The position numbers were made by a program, and so were the translations under genes. The notes beneath the pieces are model-generated. The model worked only from the letters and a program-made list of their open reading frames with translations, did not search any database and was not told the DNA's origin. From assembly GCA_900557405.1 (NCBI GenBank), contig USSF01000044.1, forward strand, positions 1-19,299: DNA of 19,299 bases. The letters are read 5' to 3'. Shown one piece after another: positions 6,170-16,219 of the stretch. The first letter of the stretch is position 1; every line of letters starts with the position of its first letter. Source of the stretch: an uncultured Prevotella sp. (GTDB lineage: Bacteria > Bacteroidota > Bacteroidia > Bacteroidales > Bacteroidaceae).

Positions 6170-9100
6170 TTACTTCTTGATAGCTTTCATCGAGTAGACG
6201 CTGCCGTCCACTGAGATGCTCACGATGTATACTCCCGAAGGAATGCTGCTGCCGGCGTTCCATGTGATGTCCACGGTACCGTTGTCGTTGCAGTCGTCCC
6301 ATGAGGCGACGCGCTGTCCGCTCATATCGTTCACGAATACGTCGACGCTGGCGTTGCGGTCAACGGATGCCCGTATCTTCAGCTGTGAGTGGAACGGCGA
6401 CGGATAGATGTATAGTCCGCCGGCATTGCCGATGAAGCTGATGAGCATTGGCTCGTTGATGGTGCCCACATTGCTGTTTGCCACGTAGCCGATGGCGCTC
6501 GTTGCCTTGGCGATTGTCTCGCCGCCGCGCTCTATCGCCATGTCCACGGCCTCCTGCTTGTCTCCGCCCATGGTCATCATGAAGATGTTGCGTCCGTCGG
6601 GCAGCGTTATCGCCTCGGCTGTTCCTCGGCGCTCGCCTGCCACGTAGCCCACGAGCTTGTCGCCCTGCTGGAGTTCCACGCCTTCCACCTCAACGACAGC
6701 AGTCATGTTGGCTGAGTACGGGAAGAAGCCTGCCGGCTCGGATGCCATGGCGGCGTTTGCCCTGGCTGCCTTCGACTTGCGTCCTACTGAGGTCTTCGAC
6801 GGATACTGCAGTATTGCGTCGTCCTGCGACTGGCGCTGCATCATATATCCCTTGCCGTTCTCCATGTAGGTGAGACTTCCTATCCATCCCAGATTGCCGC
6901 TGTACATCGCCATCTGCGTCTGCGACTTCACTATGTCGCCCTCCTTGGCGTCGTAGCCGGCGAGAGCTTCCTTGAGCGTGAAGTTGTCCGAAGGCAGGTA
7001 AGAGATGTAGTTCCAGCGCGGTGTGCCGTCGCTCTTGGCACCGCGGATGGTGAGCTGGTGTGTCGTCGGGTCTACTGCCGAACCGGAGATGTGCAGAGTC
7101 TGCTGTTCAGAGCTGTGTACGAGATACATCTGGTCGTTGTTGATTCCCTTCAGTGCTCCCACCCAGCCGTTGCGCTTGGTCCATGATGCAAAGCCCAGCT
7201 CCTCGTTCTTCACCTGGTCGGCTGCCGTCCACTTGCCGTCGGCGAGCAGCTTGTTGAGGTCGTCGAGCTTGTCGGAGGCGATGTTGGTGGATACCCATGT
7301 CCATCCCTCGTTCAGGCTGATGTTCTGCACGCGGTAGTCCTTTGCGGTGAATACCACCGGCTGCGACGGACTGCCCACTACGGAGTTGTTCTCGAAGCTG
7401 ATCGGCTTCTCGCTCTGTGCGATGTAGGTCTGTCCGGTGCTTGCGTCCCAGATGCGGAACTCGAGGTCGGATGACGACACGTCGTTGGAGTAGACGGTGA
7501 GCATCGCATAATACATGTCGTTCAGCTTGTAGTAGCGGTTGTTGCAGATTCCCACACACTTGCCGCCGCTGAATGCCGCGAGCATGTCCTCCTCGTCAGA
7601 AGAGTATACCTTATTAATATATAGCTTGCCGAATACGGACATGTTGTATTTGAAGTCAGCCGGATTCACCGTCCATTCTGGCTTCTCGCCCTCCACCTTG
7701 ACGGTGAGCTGCAGAGCCTCAACCACATTGTTGTCGCCGCGCAGATAGAGCGTCTCGTCGTATGTTCCGATGTTCAGACTCGGGTCGATGGTGAGCACGA
7801 TGTCGGCGGATGCCGTCGGGTCGATTGCTCCGCTTCCCGGTTCTGCCTCAATCCATGACGGGAGGTTCTCCACTGTGAAGTGTTCGATGGAACCGCCCTT
7901 GTTGAGGGCCTTCACGGTGATTGTCTTCTCCTCGTTCAGCTTCTTGGTGATGGTGAGCGAGTTCTCGCTCCACTTGAGCTGGTTGCGGTCGATGTATGCG
8001 CTCCATGTTATCGGCGAGAGGATTTCATTGCCGTTCTTGTCGCGCACGCCGTCAACGGTGAACTTGACGATTGTCTTCTCAATGCGCTCGTAAGGCTCCT
8101 TGAGGTTGATTATGAGGGCGTCGTTGTTCACTACGAAGTCGTAGAGCAGCTTGCTCTCAGGTCCCTTTGCCTTTACAGGCGCAGTGGCCTTGGTCTCCAG
8201 GTTGCCTCCCACGGCGATGGCATCAGCCACGGTCTGTGTCGGGTCGGTCTGCTGCTTCTGGTCTTTCAGCGAGAACTGCATCTCCTTCGTGCCCTGCCAT
8301 TCTATGTAGGTCTCGAAAGGATAGTATGCCAGGAGTCCCTTCTCTGTACCGTCGAGGCGGTTGCTGTTTCCGTTCTCCACGAGAGTCTCGCTCTTATAGA
8401 GGTTCCATACGCGGAATTCATCAATCTCGCCATTGAAGAAGTTGTCCACTGTCTCCTGCGAAGCATTGTCCGCCGGAGTCCATACGCGTGCTCCGAGATG
8501 GATGTATGCTGCTGCGATGCCGCCCAGATCCTGTGCCTCGAAGTAAGTGTTGAGCTTGCCGTCGGTGTAGATCTGTCCTCTGCCGCTGGTGCGGTTCACG
8601 GCCACTGCCACGTGGTGCCAGTCGTTGTCGGCGAAGTTGCCGTCGCAGACTGCCTTCACACCGTTGTTGCGGAAGACGAGGTTGCCGTTCTCGAGGTTAA
8701 GGGCAAAGAGGTTGCGCGATTCTCCCATGTCCTCGCCGTCACCGCGTCCGTTGGATGCAATGGTGGCTGAGGTCTGTCCCTCGGCAGCCTTGAACCATGT
8801 CTCTATCGTGTAGTCCATGGTGTTGTCGATTACGCACGAACTGCCTGACGAGAGCTTCAGATACTGGTTCTTGCCGTTGAATGTGGCCGAGCGTCCCTCC
8901 GGATTAGCCCATTTGCCGCCCTTCATCTCGAGGTTGGCTCCGTGTGCCTTGTCCGTAAGCACGCTGCCCTTTGCTTCCGACATCGGGTAGTATGCTATGA
9001 GGTTGCTCTCGGCTCCGGAGAGCATGGTGAGGGAGTTGGTCTGCAGACGTGCCGGTGTCATCACCTTGTCCCAGATGCGCGCTCCGTGCATCTTGCCGGC

Positions 9101-12100
9101 GAAGTGGCCTGTGCCGTCCACGCTGGCTCCGAACACGTAGTTGCCCTCGCCGTTGTATTCGCCTGCTATGGCGTCGCTGATGAGCTGCTTGTAGTTGTAG
9201 TAGGCCGAAACCTTGCCCTCATTGCTGTAGACGAGTGCCACGTGTGACCATGTACCCTGCTCATAGTCGAACGGATTCTGGCTTACGATGATGTTCTCGC
9301 CCACCTTCACACGCAGACGGTTGTCGCTTGTCGTGCCAAGTTCGATGGATCCGTTGGCATTTCCCTGGCTGAAGAGCACTGCGTCCTGTGCCTTGTCGGC
9401 GAGGGTCCACATCTCCACCGTAAGGTTCTTGCCGCTCCAGTTGCGGTTGAACTCGGATACCAGCTCGTCATTCTCGCCGTCGAGCTGCACGCTCACGCTA
9501 TGGTCGGTCTGGGCGCCGTTGCGGATGCCCGTCACGGAGAAGTTGTTGTCCGTGAGCAGACCGTCGGCTATCGGTTCGTTGAAGGTCAGCTTCACTTCGT
9601 CGTTCACCGTGAGCACGCCGTTTGCCGGCTGTGCACTGCCGAAGAGGCGCGGGTTATACATATCCTTTATTCCGCTGTGCACGTCGGAATAGTTGAACAC
9701 TTCCTCGTTGTTGATCATGCTCGTACCTACGGTGCGCATGTCGTAGCGCTGATCCTGCATGTCGTCCATAAACCAGCGGTACTTGATTGTTCCGGCGTCG
9801 GCAGCCTTTATCATCTCGGCTGTCATGCCGTTCTGCAGTGCTTGGTTGTAGAGCGTCTCATCGTTGTAGTAGCTCATGAGCGTCGTCCAGTCATTGTCGC
9901 TGCCCGACGACGGCTTGTACTGCAGCATGATACGGTGGAAGTTGTCGTAGTTCACGTCGAATCCGTCAATCACCACATCCATGTAGTGCTTCTCCAGTCC
10001 GTTCACTTCGGCTGTAGGCAACTTGGTGTTGTATGTCCAGTTGTCCGTAGGCTTCTTCAGACTCACGTCGGTTGCCGAAGGAGTGAAGTGTACGCTGAAT
10101 GTCACGTCGTCGTATATCTCGTCCTGGAAGTCGGTGGGGTCACACTGACACTGCGACTGAAGCATCAGTCGGAGGTTGTCGTAGTTCATCACCGAACCCT
10201 TGCGCACCTCGAGTGTCTTGGTAAGCGTTCCGCCTGCCGGCACGAGCAATGCTCTGCCGTTGCCGATCGGTGCACCGTCGATGAGCAGCTGTGCTCCGTT
10301 AGGATTGCTGGCGTCGTCGATGACGAGATTATACCAGTTGTCGTCCTGCGACTCTGAGTTGTTGCGCAGATAGAGGGTGAAGTAGGCGGGTTTGCCTGAA
10401 GGAACATTCTCTATGAAGTCCTTCTCCACGGAAATCTCCGGAACCTCCATCTGTACGGTGGCTTCGTTGATGACGTGCTGTCCGGGCTCGTAATACTTGG
10501 TCTTGTATTCTCCCTCGAACGGACAAGACGTTGCTCCGCCACGGGTCTTGAAGATGAATGTAGAGAAGGTCTGTCCCTCTTCGTTCTTCATGTCCTTGTA
10601 CTTGATGTACTGTCCGTCGCTGTTGTAGCCAGCTTCGCGGCATACGTCCACTGAGATATAGTCTGAACCGTCCTCGGCGAGCACGTAGCCCTTGCAGTGG
10701 CGTGCCGTCTCCTCATTGGTGAACTCGCCGCCATGCTCTGTGGAGAATTTCTCGTCGATGTTGAGAATCATACCGGTTCCGTTGAAATCCCAACCCACGT
10801 TGGTCGCGAACTGACCGCCTATAAGGAGCGAGAAGCGTGTGGTTTCCGAACGTCCCACTTCATACTCCTCGGAGAATTCGAATGAGGCGCCGCCCTGGAA
10901 CGAATGGTTCTGCATGAGCTCAGCCTTCACCTTCTGTTCCTCGTTGTTGCGGAGCTGTATCTTCCAGTTCTCTATCGACTGGTTGAGATACATGATGGTG
11001 TCTTCCTTTACCACCTGTCCCTTAGGAGAATATATCTTGTAGCTCGGTCCGTCGAACGGGTCGTTGGCATTGGCGCCGTTGAACACCTTGTCGTTGTTGC
11101 TCTTGCCGAAGTTCGGGTCGTCAGCTGCCAGCTTCGATACATAGACAGGAAGCTTGGTGTTGTCGGCCATTGCCTGGAAGTCAAGAGGTTCCGACTGCTG
11201 GTGCAGCAGACTGTTGCGCACGCTCTCAAGCTTAGGCAGCAATACCTGCTCGATGTGTACCTGCGGATAGATGAACATCGTGCCGTACTTCTGCGAGAGT
11301 CCGAGTCCGGTGGTCTTCACGAGCAGATAGTCATTGTTCTCCGGCGTTACGTTGCTGAAGAGCTCGTATTTCGTCGGATTGGCGAGGTACATCTCGCGTG
11401 AGGTCAGGGCGATGTTCTCCGTCTTGCCCACGCCGATGTTTGTGGAATAGCCCACGTAAAGGTCGCCGTCAGGTCCCACATACTGCGGGTCGCTGCTTGT
11501 TTCGAAGCGTGTGGTGGTGGTCAGCGTCTTCGTGTCGGTGTCCGTACCGCCGATTGTCTCGGAGTGTGAAATGCCGAATGAGTATTCGTTCTTCACGTCG
11601 GTATTGGTGATTGTACCGGCACCCACGCCCACGAACGTCACGAGGTTCGTGCCGATCTTGGCCTCGCTGTTGAGCACGCCTTCGTTTGCCACGCTGCCTT
11701 CATAGGAACTTGTGCTTGTCACAGTGACGCCCTTTTCGAGATAAGCATAGGAGTTGCTTCCCGGCGGGTCGCGGAGTACGAAGAGCACCTTGTCCGGTCC
11801 GTTGGTCACGAAGTCGGAACCCATCGTCTTTGCGCCCACCACGATTGCCTTGGTGTTGCCGTTGCCGTCGAAGCCGCCCTTCCAGTTGATGGTGGTCGAC
11901 GTCGTGCTCTGGCTGTTTTCCGTATAGGTCATGTCCATGGCTGCCGAGCGCAGGGCTGACGTCATCTCCGGGTTGTTCACCTGGAAAGTCCAGTCTGCCT
12001 CACCGTTATCGTCGGTGGTGATGTTCTCCTGAGTTCCGTAGGCAAGATCGCCCCTGCCAAACGAGAGCGTTGCCTTCGGCGTAGGCACGATGTCTGCACT

Positions 12101-15100
12101 CACGCCGTCCTTCTTCCTTCCGTCCTTGTCCTTGTATTCATATACCTCGGCTGTGGTGATATGGTAGGTGACAGACTGTCCCTGCTCATATACCGGCACT
12201 CCGAGAGTGTAAGGCTGGGCTGCATTCTCCGCATTGAAGGTCTTCACCTTTATCGTCTGCTTCTGGTCGAGGGTTGCTATCGTCACTTCCTCCTTGCCGA
12301 AGAAGTCCTGCAACTTGCCCTTTACCTTCTCCTTCACGATAATCGACGGAGTGTAGCGCTTGATGAACTGCTGCTTCTTGTTGTAGAATACGGAGTCGCT
12401 GCAGCTGACATACTTGCCTGGCGATGATATCGAGTCTACATACTCGTTCACCTCGCTCTGGCGCACGAACTCGTTGCTGAGATTCAGCTCCTCGCCGCTG
12501 CCCGGCATATCGTCGTGTCCCGGCACCACTACGTTTATCTTGTATTTCTCCGGAATGAGATCGGCGAAGAACTCTCCTGTCTCTGCATCCGGATATATTG
12601 TTATCTTGTTTGCCTCATACACCACGCAGTTGGCATGCTGCTTCTGGGTGTAGACGCCCTTGAAGTGGTCGAGCTGCTCCTCGCGCCTTGTGTCGTTCAT
12701 ACGGTATGCGTCGTTCTGGTATGTCAGTTCCACGCGCACGTCGTCGGCAAGGTTGTTTCTTGAGAGGGCGTGTCCCACGGGGAATGCCTCCTGGGTGGTA
12801 CCTCCTGCCACGCGTCCGATATAGCGCACGGTGGTCACGTCATACAGTTCGATGCCCGAATCGTCGTCCTGATAGTTGCGGTCCGTACCGTCGCTGTTGG
12901 TAATCTTGCCGCCGTTCTCAAACTTATGGTTTGCAAGCACCGCCTTCACCTCATGCTGGCCCACAGGCACGCTGATGGTGAACATTCCGTGAGCGTCGGT
13001 CTTCACGATGTTGCTCTTGCCGTCCATCACGGTCACTCCGTCCACATTGAACGAAACGCCCTCTACCGGAACGTTGCCGCCCTTGTATGTCACCTTTCCC
13101 GAGATGTTGAACGAAGACTTGTCCGTGAAGTTCACGGTGTGGCTCTGCGCCTGCGTGTTGATGAGGCGCAGCTCCTTGGCGGATTCAAACTGATGTATGC
13201 CGAGTGTAGGCACAATCATATAGGTGGTTCCGTTGCCGGCATACGGCAGCGCACGTATCTGATACGAACCGTCGGTGCCCGTATAGCTGCAATAGCCGAG
13301 CTGTGCCGTCGTCGGCGTGTCGGACGAACTTATCGTAGCTCCGTCCACCACTCCGTGGTTCATGTTGTGCTTCGTGCCATAGTATGATATGTCGAAGAAT
13401 GAACTGTCCACCGAGTAGTCGAAGGTGTAATAAGCCTGCAGACCCGCCTCATTGCCGATGATGTAGCGGCTGTAGTCGCGGGCAATAGTGTCGGCCGAGA
13501 GTGCCTTGTTCCATAGGCGCACCTCGTCGATGGCTCCCTTGAAGCCCTGTCCGATGACGAGCTTGTTGTCGTTGCCCGTCACTTCCGCCGTGCGCTTTGC
13601 CTTGGCGGCGAGCTGGTCGTTCATATAGATATAGAGGGAGTCTGCCGACACTGCCGACACATGTACGAACGGTGCCGACTTGATGTATTCGTCCACCTTC
13701 TTGTCGGTCTTCAGGGTCTGCGTGCCTGCGGTGAACTCCATCTTTCCGCCATTGTATGCCAGCTTGTACATGCCCGGCTTCTCAATGATGGTTCCCTCAG
13801 CCTCGGGGCGCACCCATGCTTCCAGGGTGGCAGCCTTGGCGGCGTTCTTCATTATCGTGTCGTTGTCCACGGTGAGCTTGTCGTTGCCGTCAAAGACATA
13901 CGCCTTGCCCTTTATGCCAGACCCTTCGGTAGGCTCCGCCGCAACCTTCACTCCTGCCACGGCCTGTCCGCTCTCAAAGGTCACGCGTCCGTAGATGTCA
14001 CCCGTCGGCGTGCGGAATCCCACGTCGGTGAGCGTCTCGCGGCTTTCGAGCAGCGAGTCGGAACAGACCACCTGTCCCTTCACACTGTAGTCGTATATGA
14101 TGCCCGGTATGGCATTCACATCATTATAATAGTAGTCTTCCTGTGCCTCGTTGCCTTCGGTCACGGCAATCTGCTTGTATTCCGAATCCGGCGTGCCATG
14201 CTCCTTTCTGTTTATCACGAAGCGCTCGAAGCTGCCGCGGCTGCTCCATGCCAGCTCGATGCGGTCGGTGTAGTAGCCCTTTGCCGCCGTGAACGACGTG
14301 AGGTTTCCGATGCTCGTAGGCATCAGGGATTCGGGAGCCGCCACAGAGGGCTGCGTGCCGTATGCCTCGGCAGGCTTCACTACGAGACGGTAACGGTATT
14401 CGTTGCACACCATTATCATGTCGTCCACATATTTGCCGCTGCGGAATACATCCTTCGGCAGTTCGATGTTGTCGGTCGTGTTGTTCGTCACGTTCACTCG
14501 CGTGAGTACCGCCTTGGTGCCTGAACTCCACACGTTGCCGACGTACTCCCACGTTACAGTGGCAGTCTTGTTGTCTTCGCTCAGCACGGCGTGTACCGAC
14601 CCTTCCTTAACATTGTAGTGGTCTGCCGACGCCGAGAGCGTGGTCGACTTGCTGTAGCGGTTGTTCCAGGCCTCATAGATTTCCGTGTACGAACGCCTCA
14701 CGGTGAAGGTATAGTCGAACTTCCCGCCCACAGGCACTTCGAATTCATAGCTGTAGGCTTTCTTTCCGCCGATATATTTTATCTTCTCGGTTATGGTCTC
14801 CACAGCCTGCGTCACGGTGTTACGCTTATTGATGGTGAGCAGCATGTAGTCTTCGATGCAGTCCATGGTGGGTGCATTACTGATGCTCCAGTCCACCTTC
14901 ACCTTGCGCGTCAGCGTATTGTAGTTCGCCTCGATTTCCTTCACCTGCGGATAGGAAAGGCGCGTCTTGACGGCGCTCGATGTCTCGTAGACCACCTTTT
15001 TATTATAAGACGGCTCGTAGCGCTGTATAATCTTGTATTCAGACGGATTGTCAAGGTTCAGGTTCTTCGCCGGTATAAAGAACTCCCCGTTGTCATGAAT

Positions 15101-15904
15101 CCCCGCATCTATAGTGGGCATGTTGGCTACGGGGTCACCGTTTGAGTAGCAGAGTTTGAAATGTCCCTTGCCGTCAATGGAGTTCTTGGTTGCCTTTCCG
15201 TCTTTTTTCCATACGATGACATAGCCCGGCTCATGGTTTCTCACGTCATAATGGGCTTCGCTGATTATGGTCTGCGTACAGCCGAACCTGGTGTCCACTT
15301 TCTCGTCAAAATCAACGCTCTCGTCTGCTGCCAGATCATATCTGCGCCACCAGGTTCCCTCGTATTCTACCAATTGGTCTGAATTGAGTCGGTCCTGCGT
15401 CAGCGGAACGGTGATTTTCAGGAAATAGGCGCTCTTGCCGTTGTCCGTGACAACCCTGTCACCGAGCCATTCCACGGAAACCTCCGAGTTGAGCTTTTCG
15501 CCCTTGTCGTCCGTGACATATTTTTCGAGATCGCCTTTCTTGTTCCACGTACCGCTCGGACCCTGTATCTTAATACTATATCCGGCCACTTTGACCTTCA
15601 GCCAACCGGATTCAGCGAGGAATCCGCAATGACCGTCTCCTGCTCCACCCCACGATTGGTAAACGCGGATGTCGAGCACAATCGTGGCATTTGCCGCATC
15701 ATACCATTGACTTATCCAACTGTCCTGCCAGCTGTCGTATGCCGACGCACGCTCAACGGAGAGCGACATCATCGCAACAAGACAGAGGAGAAACTGCACG
15801 AACCTTCCCGCGGGCGCCCGCATGGAGCGTCGCGAGAAAATAGATTTGCCTGCAACCCGTCCGTCCAGATATGGAGGAGGTTGCTTTTCTCTTAATTTTT
15901 TCAT
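6170..15904 (-). CDS. Giant LamG-domain surface protein with T9SS sorting domain
   Basis: A 3244-residue secreted surface protein, likely an adhesin or glycan-binding protein. The N-terminus has an unusually long basic stretch (about 34 residues) before a hydrophobic core and an ASA cleavage site near residue 55. GAAGG directly abuts the ATG. Visible regions: beta-rich start (about 56-330); fibronectin-III-like segments (about 330-635); a carboxypeptidase-regulatory-like segment (about 640-665, GDIYGRVTFESGQ); LamG-like domain 1 (about 665-880, GAIDEVRLWN near 789); a second regulatory-like segment (GKVTYKGGNVPVEGV, about 940); a long region I cannot assign (about 1010-2130); LamG-like domains 2 and 3 (about 2135-2320 and 2335-2530, AGKMHGARIW and NGEIDEFRVW); a BACON-like segment with LPSWIEAEP (about 2665-2740); one AFxGxxC module (about 2745-2850); two GWxGxL repeats (about 2855-3030); a second module (about 3065-3160); and a type A T9SS sorting domain (about 3165-3244, IYPSPF ... 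GVYIVSI ... KAIKK). It heads a likely three-gene operon. Confidence 0.9.
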   Translation of the reverse strand: MKKLREKQPPPYLDGRVAGKSIFSRRSMRAPAGRFVQFLLCLVAMMSLSVERASAYDSWQDSWISQWYDAANATIVLDIRVYQSWGGAGDGHCGFLAESGWLKVKVAGYSIKIQGPSGTWNKKGDLEKYVTDDKGEKLNSEVSVEWLGDRVVTDNGKSAYFLKITVPLTQDRLNSDQLVEYEGTWWRRYDLAADESVDFDEKVDTRFGCTQTIISEAHYDVRNHEPGYVIVWKKDGKATKNSIDGKGHFKLCYSNGDPVANMPTIDAGIHDNGEFFIPAKNLNLDNPSEYKIIQRYEPSYNKKVVYETSSAVKTRLSYPQVKEIEANYNTLTRKVKVDWSISNAPTMDCIEDYMLLTINKRNTVTQAVETITEKIKYIGGKKAYSYEFEVPVGGKFDYTFTVRRSYTEIYEAWNNRYSKSTTLSASADHYNVKEGSVHAVLSEDNKTATVTWEYVGNVWSSGTKAVLTRVNVTNNTTDNIELPKDVFRSGKYVDDMIMVCNEYRYRLVVKPAEAYGTQPSVAAPESLMPTSIGNLTSFTAAKGYYTDRIELAWSSRGSFERFVINRKEHGTPDSEYKQIAVTEGNEAQEDYYYNDVNAIPGIIYDYSVKGQVVCSDSLLESRETLTDVGFRTPTGDIYGRVTFESGQAVAGVKVAAEPTEGSGIKGKAYVFDGNDKLTVDNDTIMKNAAKAATLEAWVRPEAEGTIIEKPGMYKLAYNGGKMEFTAGTQTLKTDKKVDEYIKSAPFVHVSAVSADSLYIYMNDQLAAKAKRTAEVTGNDNKLVIGQGFKGAIDEVRLWNKALSADTIARDYSRYIIGNEAGLQAYYTFDYSVDSSFFDISYYGTKHNMNHGVVDGATISSSDTPTTAQLGYCSYTGTDGSYQIRALPYAGNGTTYMIVPTLGIHQFESAKELRLINTQAQSHTVNFTDKSSFNISGKVTYKGGNVPVEGVSFNVDGVTVMDGKSNIVKTDAHGMFTISVPVGQHEVKAVLANHKFENGGKITNSDGTDRNYQDDDSGIELYDVTTVRYIGRVAGGTTQEAFPVGHALSRNNLADDVRVELTYQNDAYRMNDTRREEQLDHFKGVYTQKQHANCVVYEANKITIYPDAETGEFFADLIPEKYKINVVVPGHDDMPGSGEELNLSNEFVRQSEVNEYVDSISSPGKYVSCSDSVFYNKKQQFIKRYTPSIIVKEKVKGKLQDFFGKEEVTIATLDQKQTIKVKTFNAENAAQPYTLGVPVYEQGQSVTYHITTAEVYEYKDKDGRKKDGVSADIVPTPKATLSFGRGDLAYGTQENITTDDNGEADWTFQVNNPEMTSALRSAAMDMTYTENSQSTTSTTINWKGGFDGNGNTKAIVVGAKTMGSDFVTNGPDKVLFVLRDPPGSNSYAYLEKGVTVTSTSSYEGSVANEGVLNSEAKIGTNLVTFVGVGAGTITNTDVKNEYSFGISHSETIGGTDTDTKTLTTTTRFETSSDPQYVGPDGDLYVGYSTNIGVGKTENIALTSREMYLANPTKYELFSNVTPENNDYLLVKTTGLGLSQKYGTMFIYPQVHIEQVLLPKLESVRNSLLHQQSEPLDFQAMADNTKLPVYVSKLAADDPNFGKSNNDKVFNGANANDPFDGPSYKIYSPKGQVVKEDTIMYLNQSIENWKIQLRNNEEQKVKAELMQNHSFQGGASFEFSEEYEVGRSETTRFSLLIGGQFATNVGWDFNGTGMILNIDEKFSTEHGGEFTNEETARHCKGYVLAEDGSDYISVDVCREAGYNSDGQYIKYKDMKNEEGQTFSTFIFKTRGGATSCPFEGEYKTKYYEPGQHVINEATVQMEVPEISVEKDFIENVPSGKPAYFTLYLRNNSESQDDNWYNLVIDDASNPNGAQLLIDGAPIGNGRALLVPAGGTLTKTLEVRKGSVMNYDNLRLMLQSQCQCDPTDFQDEIYDDVTFSVHFTPSATDVSLKKPTDNWTYNTKLPTAEVNGLEKHYMDVVIDGFDVNYDNFHRIMLQYKPSSGSDNDWTTLMSYYNDETLYNQALQNGMTAEMIKAADAGTIKYRWFMDDMQDQRYDMRTVGTSMINNEEVFNYSDVHSGIKDMYNPRLFGSAQPANGVLTVNDEVKLTFNEPIADGLLTDNNFSVTGIRNGAQTDHSVSVQLDGENDELVSEFNRNWSGKNLTVEMWTLADKAQDAVLFSQGNANGSIELGTTSDNRLRVKVGENIIVSQNPFDYEQGTWSHVALVYSNEGKVSAYYNYKQLISDAIAGEYNGEGNYVFGASVDGTGHFAGKMHGARIWDKVMTPARLQTNSLTMLSGAESNLIAYYPMSEAKGSVLTDKAHGANLEMKGGKWANPEGRSATFNGKNQYLKLSSGSSCVIDNTMDYTIETWFKAAEGQTSATIASNGRGDGEDMGESRNLFALNLENGNLVFRNNGVKAVCDGNFADNDWHHVAVAVNRTSGRGQIYTDGKLNTYFEAQDLGGIAAAYIHLGARVWTPADNASQETVDNFFNGEIDEFRVWNLYKSETLVENGNSNRLDGTEKGLLAYYPFETYIEWQGTKEMQFSLKDQKQQTDPTQTVADAIAVGGNLETKATAPVKAKGPESKLLYDFVVNNDALIINLKEPYERIEKTIVKFTVDGVRDKNGNEILSPITWSAYIDRNQLKWSENSLTITKKLNEEKTITVKALNKGGSIEHFTVENLPSWIEAEPGSGAIDPTASADIVLTIDPSLNIGTYDETLYLRGDNNVVEALQLTVKVEGEKPEWTVNPADFKYNMSVFGKLYINKVYSSDEEDMLAAFSGGKCVGICNNRYYKLNDMYYAMLTVYSNDVSSSDLEFRIWDASTGQTYIAQSEKPISFENNSVVGSPSQPVVFTAKDYRVQNISLNEGWTWVSTNIASDKLDDLNKLLADGKWTAADQVKNEELGFASWTKRNGWVGALKGINNDQMYLVHSSEQQTLHISGSAVDPTTHQLTIRGAKSDGTPRWNYISYLPSDNFTLKEALAGYDAKEGDIVKSQTQMAMYSGNLGWIGSLTYMENGKGYMMQRQSQDDAILQYPSKTSVGRKSKAARANAAMASEPAGFFPYSANMTAVVEVEGVELQQGDKLVGYVAGERRGTAEAITLPDGRNIFMMTMGGDKQEAVDMAIERGGETIAKATSAIGYVANSNVGTINEPMLISFIGNAGGLYIYPSPFHSQLKIRASVDRNASVDVFVNDMSGQRVASWDDCNDNGTVDITWNAGSSIPSGVYIVSISVDGSVYSMKAIKK

Positions 15905-16219
15905 CCTTCAGAATTGTATTAAGTATAATATTATGTTATAGAATTTATCAATTCCTGTTGTTTTTTCTTCAAAATTACGCTAAAATCTGCCGAATAGCTT
16001 AAAATGAGCGATTTATGAGTGTTTCACCTCAATGGAGGTAATGATTTGGCAACAGTGCTATTTTCTGCAATGTGCATAGGATTGCTTGTCAAACAACTCT
16101 TATCGTTTGCAAAACTACTAATAAAATTTGGATTATTCTATAAATCCATTATAATTTTTGTTTTTTTGCTATCCCCTAAATATAACGATTTTTTGGGGCT
16201 CTTTTTCAGTTTCTTCTAA
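15905..16219. other. AT-rich intergenic region between cassette and giant gene
   Basis: About 315 bases with no supported gene. It contains the likely promoter of the giant gene at its left side. Near 16175-16210 a weak hairpin (CCCC-T-AAA with TTT-T-GGGG followed by TTTTT) is oriented as a terminator for plus-strand transcription, although no plus-strand gene is present. I see no good terminator for the minus-strand cassette. Composition becomes strongly AT-rich here and stays so to the right. A plus-strand frame at 16019-16219 is low-complexity hydrophobic and looks accidental. Confidence 0.5.
15970..15999 (-). promoter_or_regulatory. Possible Bacteroidales promoter of the giant gene
   Basis: On the minus strand TAATTTTG (complement of 15970-15977) matches the Bacteroides -7 consensus TAnnTTTG. 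A T-rich TTTAAG lies about 20 bases further upstream as a weak -33 element. It would give a leader of about 60 bases before the ATG at 15904. The -33 match is poor, so this is tentative. Confidence 0.4.

Noticed and set aside
16175..16210. Hairpin as the terminator of the AT-rich cassette
   Set aside because: The T run follows the stem only in the plus direction, while the cassette is transcribed on the minus strand; the stem also has a mismatch.
16019..16219. Plus-strand 66-residue frame in the AT-rich gap
   Set aside because: Low-complexity Phe/Leu/Ile composition expected from AT-rich DNA; no ribosome site or conserved pattern.
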